DNA of 64,000 bases from JABAQJ01 sp046327745 (GCA_046327745.1 JAXLXV010000016.1:1-64000); one strand, 5' to 3'; positions 25,865-35,837 are shown, counted from the stretch's first letter. Notes: generated by a model from the letters alone, not told the origin. Program-made: numbers and translations.

Positions 25865-28654
25865 ATGTCCCCACTGTCTCCAGAACAATGGGCCCTCGCG
25901 GAGCCGATCCTCGACCGAGCGGTCGAGTTGCCGGAATCGGAGCGAGCGGCCTTCCTGGAGCAGGCCTGCCCGGACGCCGACCTCCGCGCCCAGCTCGCAC
26001 GCATCCTTCGCCTGGGATCGTCGCACGGCGGCGTGCTGTCCGGCGATGCCCAACCGCTCGCCGCATCGCTGTTACCTAACGATCCCCGCTTGGCGGAAGC
26101 GACGCCGGAGGTCATTGGACCGTACCGTGTCATCCGGGAGCTGGCGCGCGGCGGCATGGGGGTGGTGTACCTGGCGGAGCGAGCCGACGGGCAATTCCAG
26201 CAGCGCGTTGCGCTCAAGCTCATTCGTCATGGCATGGGATCGGATGAGATTCATGCGCGCTTTCTCACGGAGCGACAGATCCTCGCGCGCCTGAACCATC
26301 CGAATATCGCGCGCTTGCTGGACGGAGGGCTGAGCACCGACGGACGCCCGTACTTTGCGATGGAGTACGTCGACGGCGTGCCGATCACCACCCACTGCGA
26401 CGCGGGCGCACTCCCTGTAGCCTCGCGCCTGGCGCTGTTCGAAAAAGTGTGTGAGGCCGTGCGATTGGCGCATCGGAGTCTCGTTGTGCACCGCGACATC
26501 AAGCCGTCGAACATCCTGGTGACCGCCGACGGGACGGTGAAGTTGGTGGACTTTGGGATTGCCAAGCTCTTGGGAAGCGACGACGAGGGTGGTCCGTCGG
26601 TGGAGACCCGCGCCGAGCGGCGGGTAATGACGCCAGAGTATGCTGCGCCAGAGCAGGTGCGTGGCGACGCCATCACGGCCGCGACCGATGTGTACGCGTT
26701 AGGTGCCGTGCTGTATGAGCTGTTGACGGGGCGCCGCGCCCACCGGCTGCAACGGTCAACGGCCAGTGAGATCGAGCGAGTGATTTGCGAGGTGCCGCCC
26801 GAGCCCATGAGCAGCGCCGTGACCAAGCCGTCGGTCGATGGGTCGGAGGCCGCCACCGAGCCCGACTCGCGGAGCGCCGCGCGGGCCACTACGGTCCCCA
26901 AGTTGCGCCGGATATTGCGCGGCGATCTCGACACCATTGCGGCCAAGGCGCTTCAAAAAGACCCCGACCGTCGGTACCAGACGGTCGACGCCCTCATCGA
27001 AGACTTGCAGCGATTCGGCAGTGGCCGGCCCGTATTGGCGCGCCCCGACAGCTTCATCTATCGCACGCGAAAGTTCGTGGCTCGTCATCGCGTGGGCGCG
27101 GCGCTCGCCGCGGTTGCCGTGGTCTCACTCGTCGGCGGACTGGCCGCCTTCGTGGCCCAGAGCCAACAGACGCGCCGCGAGGCCGCGCGCGCCGAGGCGA
27201 CGCGAGACTTTCTCGCCGCGATGTTCAGTGAGGCGGGCCCGGAGCACGCCCGCGGCGACAGCGTCACGGCGCGCGAGATGCTCGACCGCGCGGGGACGCG
27301 CATTGACTCGGCATTCCGGCGGCAGCCCGATATTCGACGCGAGTTGTTCGCCCGGTTGGGGCTGATCTACCGCGACCTGGGTGTCTATGCCCATGCCGAC
27401 TCGCTGTTGCGGCGGGCCATCGCCATAGCCGACAGTACGGACGGCGTTCAGTCGCGGATGAGCGCCAATCTTCGCACGTCGCTGGCCAGCGTCAGCATCG
27501 ATCGCGGGCAGGCCCCGGCTGCCGAGTCGCTGCTGACGGCCTCGTTGACGACCCTGCGGCGCGGTCGGCCCAGCGCGGACCTCGTCAACGCACTCGACAT
27601 TCTGGGCACGGCCCAGCGCATCCTGTACAAGTTTGGTGAGTCGGAGACCGCGTATCGCGAGGCCATTCGGGTTGGAATCCGCCTGCCGCTGGACAGCTTG
27701 AGCCTGGCGGCGCTGTGGGGCAACCTGAGCGTGGTGCTTTCGGATGGTGGACGTCGCTTGGCGTCGGATTCGGCCCTTCGCATGGCTCTGCAGATCGAAG
27801 AGCGACTGCTACCCCCCGATCATCCGACCTTGGTGCTGAACTACATGAACCTGGCGGTCTCCCTGGACGCTCAGTGGAAGTTGGACTCCGCGCTCGCCCT
27901 CTACGATGAAGTGGTGCGTCGGCAGCGTCGGGTGTACCCAGCCGGGCACGAACGGGTGGCATCGGCGCTGAACAACCGGTCGTTCACGCTCATGAGCATG
28001 GGGCAGTATGCGCGCGCCGAGTCCGGCTTTCGCGAAGGGCGCGCCATCATCGATCGTCTGAGTTCGCCGAACCACTTGTTGTCACTCATCTCCCAAAACA
28101 ACATCGGCCGTGCCTTGTTGTTAGGCGGTCACCAGCAAGCAGCGGAGAGCGTATTTCGAGAGCTTCGAAGTCGCGCGCCGGCGGCGCTGGGTCCGAATCA
28201 TGGGTTCGTGTCCGCGCCGATGTTGTGGCTGGCGAATGCCTACCTGGCGCGAGGAGACACCACGCGGGCGATGGCCCTCTGGGACTCCGCGCTGGTGCAC
28301 GCCACCGCACATCTACCTCCATCACATCCTCGGCTGGCAGAGACGCGGCTGGCGCTGGGGCGAGCCTTGGTGTGGCGGGAACGGCCGCAGGAAGCGGAGC
28401 CGCTCTTGCGACAGGCACTTGAATCGGAGCGCACCAATCTGGCGCCAGGCGACCCGAGAATCGGCCTCACGCTGGTGTCATTGGGCGAAGCGCGTGCCGG
28501 ACAGGGCGATCGTGCCGCGGCAGAGTCACTGATGGTGGACGGACTCACTCAGCTGTCGGCCAACCGGTACGTGGTGGCACAGGCAGATACCGCGCGCGCC
28601 ACACTCGACGCGTGGCGGCGGCGCTGGTTGGCCAAGGGACCCCGCAGCAACTAG
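25865..28654 (+). CDS. Membrane Ser/Thr protein kinase with periplasmic TPR region
   Basis: A 929-residue protein. After an N-terminal helical segment of about 60 residues typical of this class, the kinase domain spans about 87-390: glycine loop G-G-M-G-V-V-Y near 97-103, K118 in V-A-L-K, H209-R-D with K-P-S-N, and D229-F-G. A transmembrane helix lies near 410-430. The rest is a TPR array, predicted periplasmic. The start is ATG 25865. Kinases of this layout usually work with an ECF sigma factor, as seen for its relative at 31802. The stop shares the bases CTAG with the stop of the convergent permease gene. Confidence 0.93.
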   Translation: MSPLSPEQWALAEPILDRAVELPESERAAFLEQACPDADLRAQLARILRLGSSHGGVLSGDAQPLAASLLPNDPRLAEATPEVIGPYRVIRELARGGMGVVYLAERADGQFQQRVALKLIRHGMGSDEIHARFLTERQILARLNHPNIARLLDGGLSTDGRPYFAMEYVDGVPITTHCDAGALPVASRLALFEKVCEAVRLAHRSLVVHRDIKPSNILVTADGTVKLVDFGIAKLLGSDDEGGPSVETRAERRVMTPEYAAPEQVRGDAITAATDVYALGAVLYELLTGRRAHRLQRSTASEIERVICEVPPEPMSSAVTKPSVDGSEAATEPDSRSAARATTVPKLRRILRGDLDTIAAKALQKDPDRRYQTVDALIEDLQRFGSGRPVLARPDSFIYRTRKFVARHRVGAALAAVAVVSLVGGLAAFVAQSQQTRREAARAEATRDFLAAMFSEAGPEHARGDSVTAREMLDRAGTRIDSAFRRQPDIRRELFARLGLIYRDLGVYAHADSLLRRAIAIADSTDGVQSRMSANLRTSLASVSIDRGQAPAAESLLTASLTTLRRGRPSADLVNALDILGTAQRILYKFGESETAYREAIRVGIRLPLDSLSLAALWGNLSVVLSDGGRRLASDSALRMALQIEERLLPPDHPTLVLNYMNLAVSLDAQWKLDSALALYDEVVRRQRRVYPAGHERVASALNNRSFTLMSMGQYARAESGFREGRAIIDRLSSPNHLLSLISQNNIGRALLLGGHQQAAESVFRELRSRAPAALGPNHGFVSAPMLWLANAYLARGDTTRAMALWDSALVHATAHLPPSHPRLAETRLALGRALVWRERPQEAEPLLRQALESERTNLAPGDPRIGLTLVSLGEARAGQGDRAAAESLMVDGLTQLSANRYVVAQADTARATLDAWRRRWLAKGPRSN

Positions 28655-31347
28655 TCGGTCCGCAAGACCGCTGCCGGTTGCGATCGGGCTGCACGCCGGG
28701 CCGGAAGCGCGCTCGCGAGCAACGCGACCAGCGCCGTCAGGGTCACCACGCCGGCAAAGGTGAGTGGATCCGTCGCGCCGACGCCTTCCAGTAGGCGCTG
28801 CAGGGCCCGCGTGGCGACGAGGGACACGAAGACGCCGATCCCGATGCCCCAGACGGTCTGACGCAGTCCCGTCGTCAGGCTCAAACGAAGAAGCTCAGCG
28901 GGTCGCGCCCCCAAGGCGGCGCGAATACCAAACTCGTGCTCGCGTAGGGCAACAATCTGCGTGACCGCGCCAAAGACCCCAATGGCTGCCAGCGTCAACG
29001 CCACCACGCCGAATAGCCCGAGCAAGGCCATGGCAAAGCGCGGCTCGGCAATCGAAGCGTTCACGATTTCGTCCATCGTTCGCACTTCGGACACCGGCAA
29101 GCGCGGGTCCAGTTGCTGGATCAGCGATCGCACCGGCGCGATGAGTGCGCGCGGATCGCCAGCGGTGCGCACCGTCAGGCTCATGCTGCGAGTCGTGTTG
29201 CCGGGAGCGCGGGCGAACTGCGCCAAGGTGACATAGAACTGCGCCTTCGTCTCTCGCGTGAGCGCGTTGGCCTTCACGTCGTCCACGACGCCCACGATCG
29301 TGTACGGCAGGCTATCTGGACTACCACCGATCCATACCCGCGTGCCTAACGCCGGCCGGCCATCGAGGTACAGCTGCGTGAACCGGCGGTTCACCACCAG
29401 GGACAGCGCGCCGCTAGTACCGTCACGCTCATCGAGCCACCGGCCTGTTTGCAGCCGCAACCCCATGGACTCGAAGTATCCCGGCGTCACCACTTGCCAG
29501 TCGCCGGGCGTTCCTTGGTTGGGTGGAGGCGTGTACCCCTCGACCCGTAGTCCCCAATCGCCCATCTCCGCGGCCAAGGGCAGCAATCGCACGGCCCCCA
29601 CGGCCCGCACCTGTGGCAAGGCACGCGTCTTTCGTTGGAGCTCATCGTAAAACGCGGCGATGCGCTCCGCGTCGGGGTACCACGCCGACGGCGTGGACAG
29701 GCGCATGGTCAGCACGCCCCGTGCGTCAAAACCGGGATCGATCGACAGCAGATTGCCGACGCTTCGGACCATGAGCCCCGCGCCAATCACCAGCACCACT
29801 GCCAGGGCAACTTCTGCCGTCACCAGCGTCTGGCGCCACCGCAGGCGCACGTGGCCGCTGGTGGCGCCTTTCCCACCCTCCTTGAGTTCCTCTGCCGGCG
29901 AGATTCGCATCGCCTGCAACGCCGGCAGCAGTCCAATCAGGACGGCCACGACACAGGTGACACCGACGGCGAAGAAGAGCAATGTCGGATCCACGTGCGC
30001 TTCGTTGATGCGCGGCAGGGTCGGCGGGGCAATGCGCTTGATGAATCCCACCGCTCCCCACGCAATCAGCACGCCGAGTGCGGCGCCTGCGCCGGCAAGC
30101 AGCGCGCTTTCCGCGAAGAGCAGGCGAGTCAAGCGGCGCCCCTCGGCCCCCAGAGCCACGCGTATGGCCAGCTCACGCCGGCGTCGCTCACCACGCACCA
30201 GGAGCAACGCGGCTACGTTGGCGCAGGCGATGAGCAGCACCATGGCGACCGCGCCGAGCAGGACGACCAACGCCGTCCGCACACTTCCGGTGACCTGGTC
30301 TTCAATGCCCACCGCGTAAGCGCGGAACTGCGTGGCCCGGTCCAGGATGCCGTCGTTGGTCAGCTTCTCGACGTAGGCGTTGAGTTGCTGGTTCGCCACC
30401 GGGATCGTGGCCGTGGGTGCCAGTCGCGCCACGGCGTAGAATCCATGGCTACCTCCGCCATGCTGGAACTCGATGCCTGGCACCGCCCCTTCGTTCTCGG
30501 GGCTCGTGGCCAAGGGGTAATAGACAGCGGTTGCTCCGGACTGGCCAAAGTCGATCGGCAGCTTGAACCCGCGCGGGAGGACCCCAACCACGGGGATCGT
30601 CGCGCCGTCGACCTGCACGGTCTTGCCGACGATGGATGGATCGGCCCCATAGCGGCGCTCCCACAGCTCAAACGACACGATGGCGGCGCGCGGTCCGTTC
30701 AGGCGGTCTTCGTCGGCCGTGAACGTCCGCCCAAGAATGGGTGACACGCCAAGCGCCGAAAACAAGTTGGCGCCGACGTTCGCCGCTCGCACGCGTTCCG
30801 GCGCCCCATCTCCCGTCAGGTTCACCGCTCCATCAGAATAGAGTGCCACGTCGGCAAAGGCCGGAATGGCGCCCTTCCACGCTTCATACTCGTCGTACGA
30901 CAACCACGTCTGCGGAAAGCCCTTCCATGAACTCCACAGGACCGCGATGCCGGCGGGACGGCCATAGGGCAGGGGCGCCAGCAGCACGCTCTTCACGACG
31001 GCGAAGAGACCCGTGGTGCATCCGATGCCAAAGCCGAGGGTGATGACCACCAGCGAGGCAAATCCGGCGCGACGTGTGAGCGACCTGGCCGCAAACCGCA
31101 CATCACGGAACGATTGGTACACACCGGCCGCGCCTCGGGCGTCGTGGGTCTCGTCCGCAATGACCTCCACCGGGCCGAACGCTCGACGTGCATCGCGCCG
31201 CGCTCGTTCGACCGGGATGCCCTGCTGAACGTTGTAGGCAGTCTCCAGCGCGAGGTGATGCTCGAATTCCTCACGCAGCTCACGGTCGAACCGATCTCGC
31301 CGGAACAGGTTCCGGATGAACGCCGTCAGCTCACGGTACCATGCCAT
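28651..31347 (-). CDS. ABC transporter permease (ADOP family) paired with PadR
   Basis: An 898-residue protein that opens with the about 90-residue soluble domain typical of ADOP permeases (F-R-R-D-R-F-D-R-E-L-R-E-E-F-E-H-H-L near 18-35). Two MacB/FtsX halves follow, each with a periplasmic domain and a helix bundle. R-R-R-E-L-A-I-R-V-A-L-G-A and E-H-E-F-G-I-R-A-A-L-G-A are the two conserved loops. It lies nine bases after a PadR repressor gene, which is the standard pairing in this family. No ATPase gene is adjacent. Substrate unknown. Confidence 0.93.
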   Translation of the reverse strand: MAWYRELTAFIRNLFRRDRFDRELREEFEHHLALETAYNVQQGIPVERARRDARRAFGPVEVIADETHDARGAAGVYQSFRDVRFAARSLTRRAGFASLVVITLGFGIGCTTGLFAVVKSVLLAPLPYGRPAGIAVLWSSWKGFPQTWLSYDEYEAWKGAIPAFADVALYSDGAVNLTGDGAPERVRAANVGANLFSALGVSPILGRTFTADEDRLNGPRAAIVSFELWERRYGADPSIVGKTVQVDGATIPVVGVLPRGFKLPIDFGQSGATAVYYPLATSPENEGAVPGIEFQHGGGSHGFYAVARLAPTATIPVANQQLNAYVEKLTNDGILDRATQFRAYAVGIEDQVTGSVRTALVVLLGAVAMVLLIACANVAALLLVRGERRRRELAIRVALGAEGRRLTRLLFAESALLAGAGAALGVLIAWGAVGFIKRIAPPTLPRINEAHVDPTLLFFAVGVTCVVAVLIGLLPALQAMRISPAEELKEGGKGATSGHVRLRWRQTLVTAEVALAVVLVIGAGLMVRSVGNLLSIDPGFDARGVLTMRLSTPSAWYPDAERIAAFYDELQRKTRALPQVRAVGAVRLLPLAAEMGDWGLRVEGYTPPPNQGTPGDWQVVTPGYFESMGLRLQTGRWLDERDGTSGALSLVVNRRFTQLYLDGRPALGTRVWIGGSPDSLPYTIVGVVDDVKANALTRETKAQFYVTLAQFARAPGNTTRSMSLTVRTAGDPRALIAPVRSLIQQLDPRLPVSEVRTMDEIVNASIAEPRFAMALLGLFGVVALTLAAIGVFGAVTQIVALREHEFGIRAALGARPAELLRLSLTTGLRQTVWGIGIGVFVSLVATRALQRLLEGVGATDPLTFAGVVTLTALVALLASALPARRAARSQPAAVLRTD

Positions 31348-31356
31348 CTGTCCCTC

Positions 31357-31689
31357 CTACGCGAATCGAAGCACGCGATTCACGGCGCCAGACGAACGCT
31401 CCCATTCGGCGATTTCTGCCTGCAGGCGCTGGCGTCCAGTGCGCGTGAGTTCGTAGTAACGTGCGCGACGGTTGTTCTCACTCTGCCGCCACGTCGACGT
31501 GATGAATCCCTGTTGCAGCATGCGCTGCAAGGCTGGGTACAGCGAACCCTGGTTTACGTCGAACACGTCGCGGGAAACCAGGCGCAACCGATAGCTCAAC
31601 CCCCACCCATGCATAGGCTCGACGGTGAGGAGTTTGAGTATCAGCATTTCCAACGTGCCCTGCAGGACCTCGGATCGGGGTGCCATCAT
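31357..31689 (-). CDS. PadR-family transcriptional repressor
   Basis: A 110-residue protein with the PadR winged helix: L-Q-G-T-L-E-M-L-I-L-K-L-L near 9-21, G-W-G-L-S-Y-R-L near 28-35, and N-Q-G-S-L-Y-P-A-L-Q-R-M near 46-57, followed by the wing R-R-A-R-Y-Y-E-L-T-R-T-G-R. It is cotranscribed with the ADOP permease. A 7-bp inverted repeat directly upstream overlaps its ribosome-binding site, so it probably represses itself and the permease. Either of two adjacent ATGs could be the start. Confidence 0.95.
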   Translation of the reverse strand: MMAPRSEVLQGTLEMLILKLLTVEPMHGWGLSYRLRLVSRDVFDVNQGSLYPALQRMLQQGFITSTWRQSENNRRARYYELTRTGRQRLQAEIAEWERSSGAVNRVLRFA

Positions 31690-31692
31690 GCT

Positions 31693-31711
31693 CCTTTAGA
31701 TCACCTAAAGG
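31693..31711 (-). promoter_or_regulatory. Candidate PadR operator overlapping the padR ribosome-binding site
   Basis: A perfect inverted repeat, CCTTTAG then five bases then CTAAAGG, sits three bases upstream of the repressor start. The arm nearest the start supplies the AAAGGAG ribosome-binding sequence of the minus-strand gene. PadR proteins bind such short palindromes as dimers, so bound repressor could block both transcription and, on the DNA, the region encoding the translation signal. Confidence 0.75.
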
Positions 31712-31801
31712 ACCAAATGGTTTGACTGGCTCGCGCGGGTGCCGGAGCTACCGACTGCGGGCTCCGGAGGACCCGTTCAGCGGCAGGGAAGTCGAGGCGG
31801 G

Positions 31802-34441
31802 CTAGGGGGTCGCAGGCTTCGCCGCGAGTTCGTCGCGGTACCGCTTGGCCTTGTCGGGTTGACCCAGGGAGTCGTAGACCTGCGCCAAGACTTTTCGCGC
31901 ACTCTCCAGCCAAGCCGCGCTCGTGTTGGCCTTGCCGTGCAGCAGGTCGTACCCGGCAACGCCCTCCTGCTCGGCGAGCGCGAAGCGGCCGGCCGCCGCA
32001 TAGGCCCGCGCTAGCTTGATGTGCGCGATCGCCACGTATTGATGGTCCGCCGGAAGGGTCTTGGCATACACCGCCAGCGCCGTGTGCAGCAGTTGAACCG
32101 CCCGATCGTACTCATGCTTTTCGACCAAGGCGCCTGCCAGATTGCCGAGGGCGACGCCCACATAGTAGTGCCCATCGCCGTAGATCGATCGGTAGATGCT
32201 GAGCATGCGGGTGAAGCCAGCCACCGCGGCGTCGATCTGTCCTCGTTGTTGCGCGAGTCGTGCCACTTCATTCACCGTCGACGCGACGCGAGGATGCACA
32301 GGACCGTACACGCGCTCTTCGATGCGCAGGGCATCGTGTAAGAGCGTGTCGGCCTCGCCAAATCGACCTAGGAAGATGGCCTGACGCGCCAGCATGGACT
32401 CGGCCGACGCCGTCTCGGGATGGTCATCGCCATACCAGCCGCGGATGATGCCTAACGCCTCGCGATAGTACTTCTGCGCTTCGACCTGGTTGCCGAGCTC
32501 ATTTTGGACCGCACCGATGTTGATCAGGTCATCGGCGACGTGCGGATGGCGGGGCCCGAACAGGGAGCGGCTCATGGCCAGCAGCACGTGGTTGAGCGAA
32601 TCGGCGACCTGATAGTTCCCGAGGTAGAAGTTCGAGTTGGCGAGTTCGGTCATGGTCTCGTTCAACTCCGGGCTCTCCGCCGACCGCGCGCGTTGAATGG
32701 CCGCGGCCTCCTGCAGCACCGTGATCGACTCCTGGTACGACCCCTTGTTTTCGAGGACTAGGCCTAGGGTACTCAAAGCGATGGCCAGGTCGGGGTGGTC
32801 TGGCGGAAAGATCTTGCGTGCCAGGGTCACGGCTTGCCGGGCGCTGGCCTCGGCATCGTCCAGACGGGCCTGGGCTGCCCGCAACAGGGCAATATCGCCT
32901 AACGAACGAACCACATCGGCGTGTTCTGGGCCCAGCACCCGGCGACGCTGACTCAGCGATAGCCCCAATAAGGTGTCCGCGCGTTCCAGGTTGCCGAGTT
33001 CTCGGTAGATGCCGCCTAACGTCGCATATAGCTCGGCTTGTACAGCGGGCTCCGTGCTCAAGCTGGCCGCCTCGTGCCGCCCGCGGTCCACCAGGGTGAT
33101 CACCCGCAAACTCTCAGACGGTCCTGCCGCTTCGTCACCGCCCTCGAAGAGGTTAGACAGAAAGCGCTGGATACGCTGGGTGCGCGCGGCTTCTTGCAAC
33201 GCGGCATCGCGCGCCGACGCCAGTCGTACCGTATAGAACGCCGTCAGCCCAATCACGAGTGCGAGTACGGCGCCAGCGATGGCTAAGCGCCCGGTGTTGC
33301 GACGCACGAACTTGCCCGCCCGATAGCCAAAGGAGTCCGGGCGCGCTTCCAGCGGCTCACCGCGCAAAAAGTGGTCGATGTCGCGGATCAGCGCGTCGGC
33401 AGTCCGGTACCGGCGCTCGCCGTCTTTGTGCATCGCCGTGAGGCACAACACGTCCAGGTCCTGCCAGGAGGAGTCCCGCGTGAGCGGCGCTCCGGCATGA
33501 TTGCGTTTGGCGGCGAGAGAAGGTCGCTCGGGGGTGGCCTGAAGGACCACCAGCTCGGCTTCGGCCGGCGTCTTGTCGGACACATCGTGAGGCAACTGGC
33601 CGGTCAGCACCTCATACAGCACGACGCCGAGCGAATAGACATCGGTGTGAATGCCCGTGTGTTCGCCCCGCAGCTGTTCCGGCGCGGCATACGCGGGGGT
33701 CATGAACCGCATGCCGGTGCGCGTGGCGTCGGCGCGGCGTTCTCCCTCCTCGATCTGCTTGGCAATGCCGAAATCCAACAGCACCACGCTGCCGTCGTGA
33801 CGGACCAGAATGTTCGACGGCTTCAAGTCGCGATGGACGATCAAGTGCTGATGGGCGTATTGCACGGCTTCGCAGACCACGCGAAACAATCGGAGCCGTT
33901 CGCGAACGTCCAGATTCCGCTCCCGGCAATACGTGGTGAGCGGAACGCCCTCGACATACTCCATCGCAAACCACGGCGTACCATCGGGGAGCGAGTCCGC
34001 GTGGTACAGTCGAGCGATTGAGGGATGGGTGAGTTGCGCCAGCGTGCGCTGTTCTGCCGTGAATCGTTCACGTCGAGCGGGTGAAAGCCAGGCGTCCCGC
34101 AGGATCTTGATGGCCGCCACGGCCGACAGGTCGTCGCGTTCGCCCAGGTACACCACGCCCATGCCGCCTTCGCCAAGGATTCGCGAGATGCGATAGGGGC
34201 CAAACCGCTCCCGGGGCAGGTCCGGCGCGCGATCGTTCAGGATCTCGCTAGCCACGTTCGCCAGGTTGCGATCAAGCAGGGAATCGCTACGGGCGTCCTC
34301 CGCCACAAGGGCCTGCACGCGCTCGCGCAGCTCCGTGTCCGAGCCGCAGGTCGCGGTCAGCCAGGCGTCGCGCTCATCCTCCGGCAGCTCAATCGCGGCA
34401 TGGAACAGCTCCTGCACACGCTCCCACCGTTTGGCGTCCAC
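31802..34441 (-). CDS. Membrane Ser/Thr protein kinase with TPR region
   Basis: An 879-residue protein with a helical N-terminal segment (about 1-75), kinase domain about 81-370 (G-E-G-G-M-G-V-V-Y near 90-98, K112, H203-R-D-L-K-P-S-N, D223-F-G), a transmembrane helix near 384-404, and a long TPR array that includes N-L-A-G-A-L type repeats. It follows the ECF sigma factor gene after 27 bases and is cotranscribed with it. This sigma-kinase pair is common in Acidobacteria, Planctomycetes and Gemmatimonadota. The TPR part probably senses protein partners outside the inner membrane. Confidence 0.93.
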   Translation of the reverse strand: MDAKRWERVQELFHAAIELPEDERDAWLTATCGSDTELRERVQALVAEDARSDSLLDRNLANVASEILNDRAPDLPRERFGPYRISRILGEGGMGVVYLGERDDLSAVAAIKILRDAWLSPARRERFTAEQRTLAQLTHPSIARLYHADSLPDGTPWFAMEYVEGVPLTTYCRERNLDVRERLRLFRVVCEAVQYAHQHLIVHRDLKPSNILVRHDGSVVLLDFGIAKQIEEGERRADATRTGMRFMTPAYAAPEQLRGEHTGIHTDVYSLGVVLYEVLTGQLPHDVSDKTPAEAELVVLQATPERPSLAAKRNHAGAPLTRDSSWQDLDVLCLTAMHKDGERRYRTADALIRDIDHFLRGEPLEARPDSFGYRAGKFVRRNTGRLAIAGAVLALVIGLTAFYTVRLASARDAALQEAARTQRIQRFLSNLFEGGDEAAGPSESLRVITLVDRGRHEAASLSTEPAVQAELYATLGGIYRELGNLERADTLLGLSLSQRRRVLGPEHADVVRSLGDIALLRAAQARLDDAEASARQAVTLARKIFPPDHPDLAIALSTLGLVLENKGSYQESITVLQEAAAIQRARSAESPELNETMTELANSNFYLGNYQVADSLNHVLLAMSRSLFGPRHPHVADDLINIGAVQNELGNQVEAQKYYREALGIIRGWYGDDHPETASAESMLARQAIFLGRFGEADTLLHDALRIEERVYGPVHPRVASTVNEVARLAQQRGQIDAAVAGFTRMLSIYRSIYGDGHYYVGVALGNLAGALVEKHEYDRAVQLLHTALAVYAKTLPADHQYVAIAHIKLARAYAAAGRFALAEQEGVAGYDLLHGKANTSAAWLESARKVLAQVYDSLGQPDKAKRYRDELAAKPATP

Positions 34442-34468
34442 GAGTCGGCGCCTACCGCGCTCGGAGGA

Positions 34469-35044
34469 TCATCGGGCTCTCCCGAGTTCGTGGGCGAGAT
34501 AGGCTTTCGCCGCGCGCCAGTCGCGCTGGACAGTGGCCTCCGACACGTCGAGCGCGTGTGCCGTCTCCGAAACATCGAGCCCGCCAAAAAAGCGATACTC
34601 GACCATCGCCGCTTGCCGCGGGCTCAGCGCCGCCAGCTGCTGCAGTGCTTCGTCCAGGGCCAGCAGGTCATCGGCACTGTTCCCGAGGTCGGCAACGGAA
34701 TCGTCGAAGGTCACCATGGCAACGTCGGCGCCACCACGCTTGGATGCGCGCCGGCGCCTGGCCGCCTCAATCAGGATCTGACGCATGGCCCGGGCGGCGA
34801 TGCGCTTGAAGTGCAAGCGGTCGGTTTGCGCCAGACCGGGGGTATCCGCCAGCTTCAACCAGGCTTCGTTGACCAACGCCGTCGGACTCAGCGTGGCGCT
34901 GGGATCTCCGCGCCGCACGGTGGAGGCCAAGCGGCGCAACTCCTCGTACGTCTCGCTGAACAGGGAGTCGATCGCCCGACGGTTGCTCGCGGCGTCCGGA
35001 CCCGTGTCGTCGTCTTCGCGCCCGCGAGATGAACGTGACACCAT
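34469..35044 (-). CDS. ECF sigma factor of the kinase-linked (TIGR02999-like) group
   Basis: A 191-residue sigma factor. Region 2 shows F-S-E-T-Y-E-E-L-R-R-L-A near 29-40, then S-P-T-A-L-V-N-E-A-W-L-K-L. Region 4 shows L-S-P-R-Q-A-A-M-V-E-Y-R-F-F-G-G and the helix-turn-helix V-S-E-T-A-H-A-L-D-V-S-E-A-T-V near 153-167. The pattern Y-E-E-L-R-R-L-A plus L-S-P-T-A-L-V-N-E-A is the hallmark of the sigma-factor subgroup encoded beside Ser/Thr kinases. It precedes the kinase gene at 31802-34441 on the same strand. Confidence 0.93.
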   Translation of the reverse strand: MVSRSSRGREDDDTGPDAASNRRAIDSLFSETYEELRRLASTVRRGDPSATLSPTALVNEAWLKLADTPGLAQTDRLHFKRIAARAMRQILIEAARRRRASKRGGADVAMVTFDDSVADLGNSADDLLALDEALQQLAALSPRQAAMVEYRFFGGLDVSETAHALDVSEATVQRDWRAAKAYLAHELGRAR

Positions 35045-35264
35045 CGACGGCTTGACCTCCTAGAACCGCGCCTTACGGCTTCAATCACGCGCCACGACTA
35101 CGGCGCTCGGCCCATGCCAGACCGACGGACTGTAACGGTAGCGCTCGCCGCTCGAAGGCGCAATTTGCCCTGCGACAACGAACGCGAAGGCGCAACCACT
35201 ATGTGGACATACAGTTATCGCGTTCCCAAGGAATCTCTCAGGGGGCAGGAGAACTCCCCCGTCG

Positions 35265-35837
35265 CTATTCGATGCGAGACTCGATGCGACGATCGGGCAC
35301 GAACCACGTCAACGCTACCGCCACATACAGGACCACGGAGAACCAGGTGTTCACATAGGCCAACGGAATCGCGATCGCGTACAAAACGAGTGAGATCTTT
35401 CCCTTCACGTCGCGGCCCACGGCGGCGGCGAGCGTGGAATCGCGCCCGTGCGTGGCGATGATGCAGTAGGTGAGGATGGTGTAGGAGACCGCGGCCATCA
35501 GCAGGTTCACCCCGTACAGCGCGGTGGGGAGTGGGGCCAGGTGATTCTCTCCCATCCATCCAGTTGTGAATGGGACCAGCGACAGCCAAAAGAGCAGGTG
35601 GATGTTGGACCAGAGGATTCCCCCACTCACTTTGTGCACCGTGTGCAGGAGATGGTGGTGATTGACCCAATAGATGCCCAAATACACGAACGAAAGGACG
35701 TAGGTGAGCAGGATGGGAACGAGCGGTCGCAGGGCACCCACGTCGGCGTCGTGCGGCACCTTCAGCTCCAGCACCATGATGGTGATCAGGATGGCGATCA
35801 CCCCGTCACTGAACGCCTCCATTCGCGTCTTGTTCAT
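35265..35837 (-). CDS. TMEM175-like potassium channel homologue
   Basis: A 190-residue membrane protein with about six helices. It begins R-M-E-A-F-S-D-G-V-I-A-I with T-I-M-V-L-E-L, the F-S-D-G pore-helix motif of bacterial TMEM175 (DUF1211) channels. In that family the first helix lines the pore, and a tetramer of six-helix chains conducts K+. The length is that of the bacterial one-repeat form. A possible CTCCCG/CGGGAG stem (35844-35849 with 35858-35863) lies over the ribosome-binding region. In the 35045-35264 gap downstream I see only a weak GGGGG/CCCCC stem near 35241-35260. Confidence 0.88.
   Translation of the reverse strand: MNKTRMEAFSDGVIAILITIMVLELKVPHDADVGALRPLVPILLTYVLSFVYLGIYWVNHHHLLHTVHKVSGGILWSNIHLLFWLSLVPFTTGWMGENHLAPLPTALYGVNLLMAAVSYTILTYCIIATHGRDSTLAAAVGRDVKGKISLVLYAIAIPLAYVNTWFSVVLYVAVALTWFVPDRRIESRIE

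Noticed and set aside
29635..30744. Open frame of 369 codons on the plus strand
   Set aside because: It is antisense to the ADOP permease and has low-complexity His/Gln/Arg composition.
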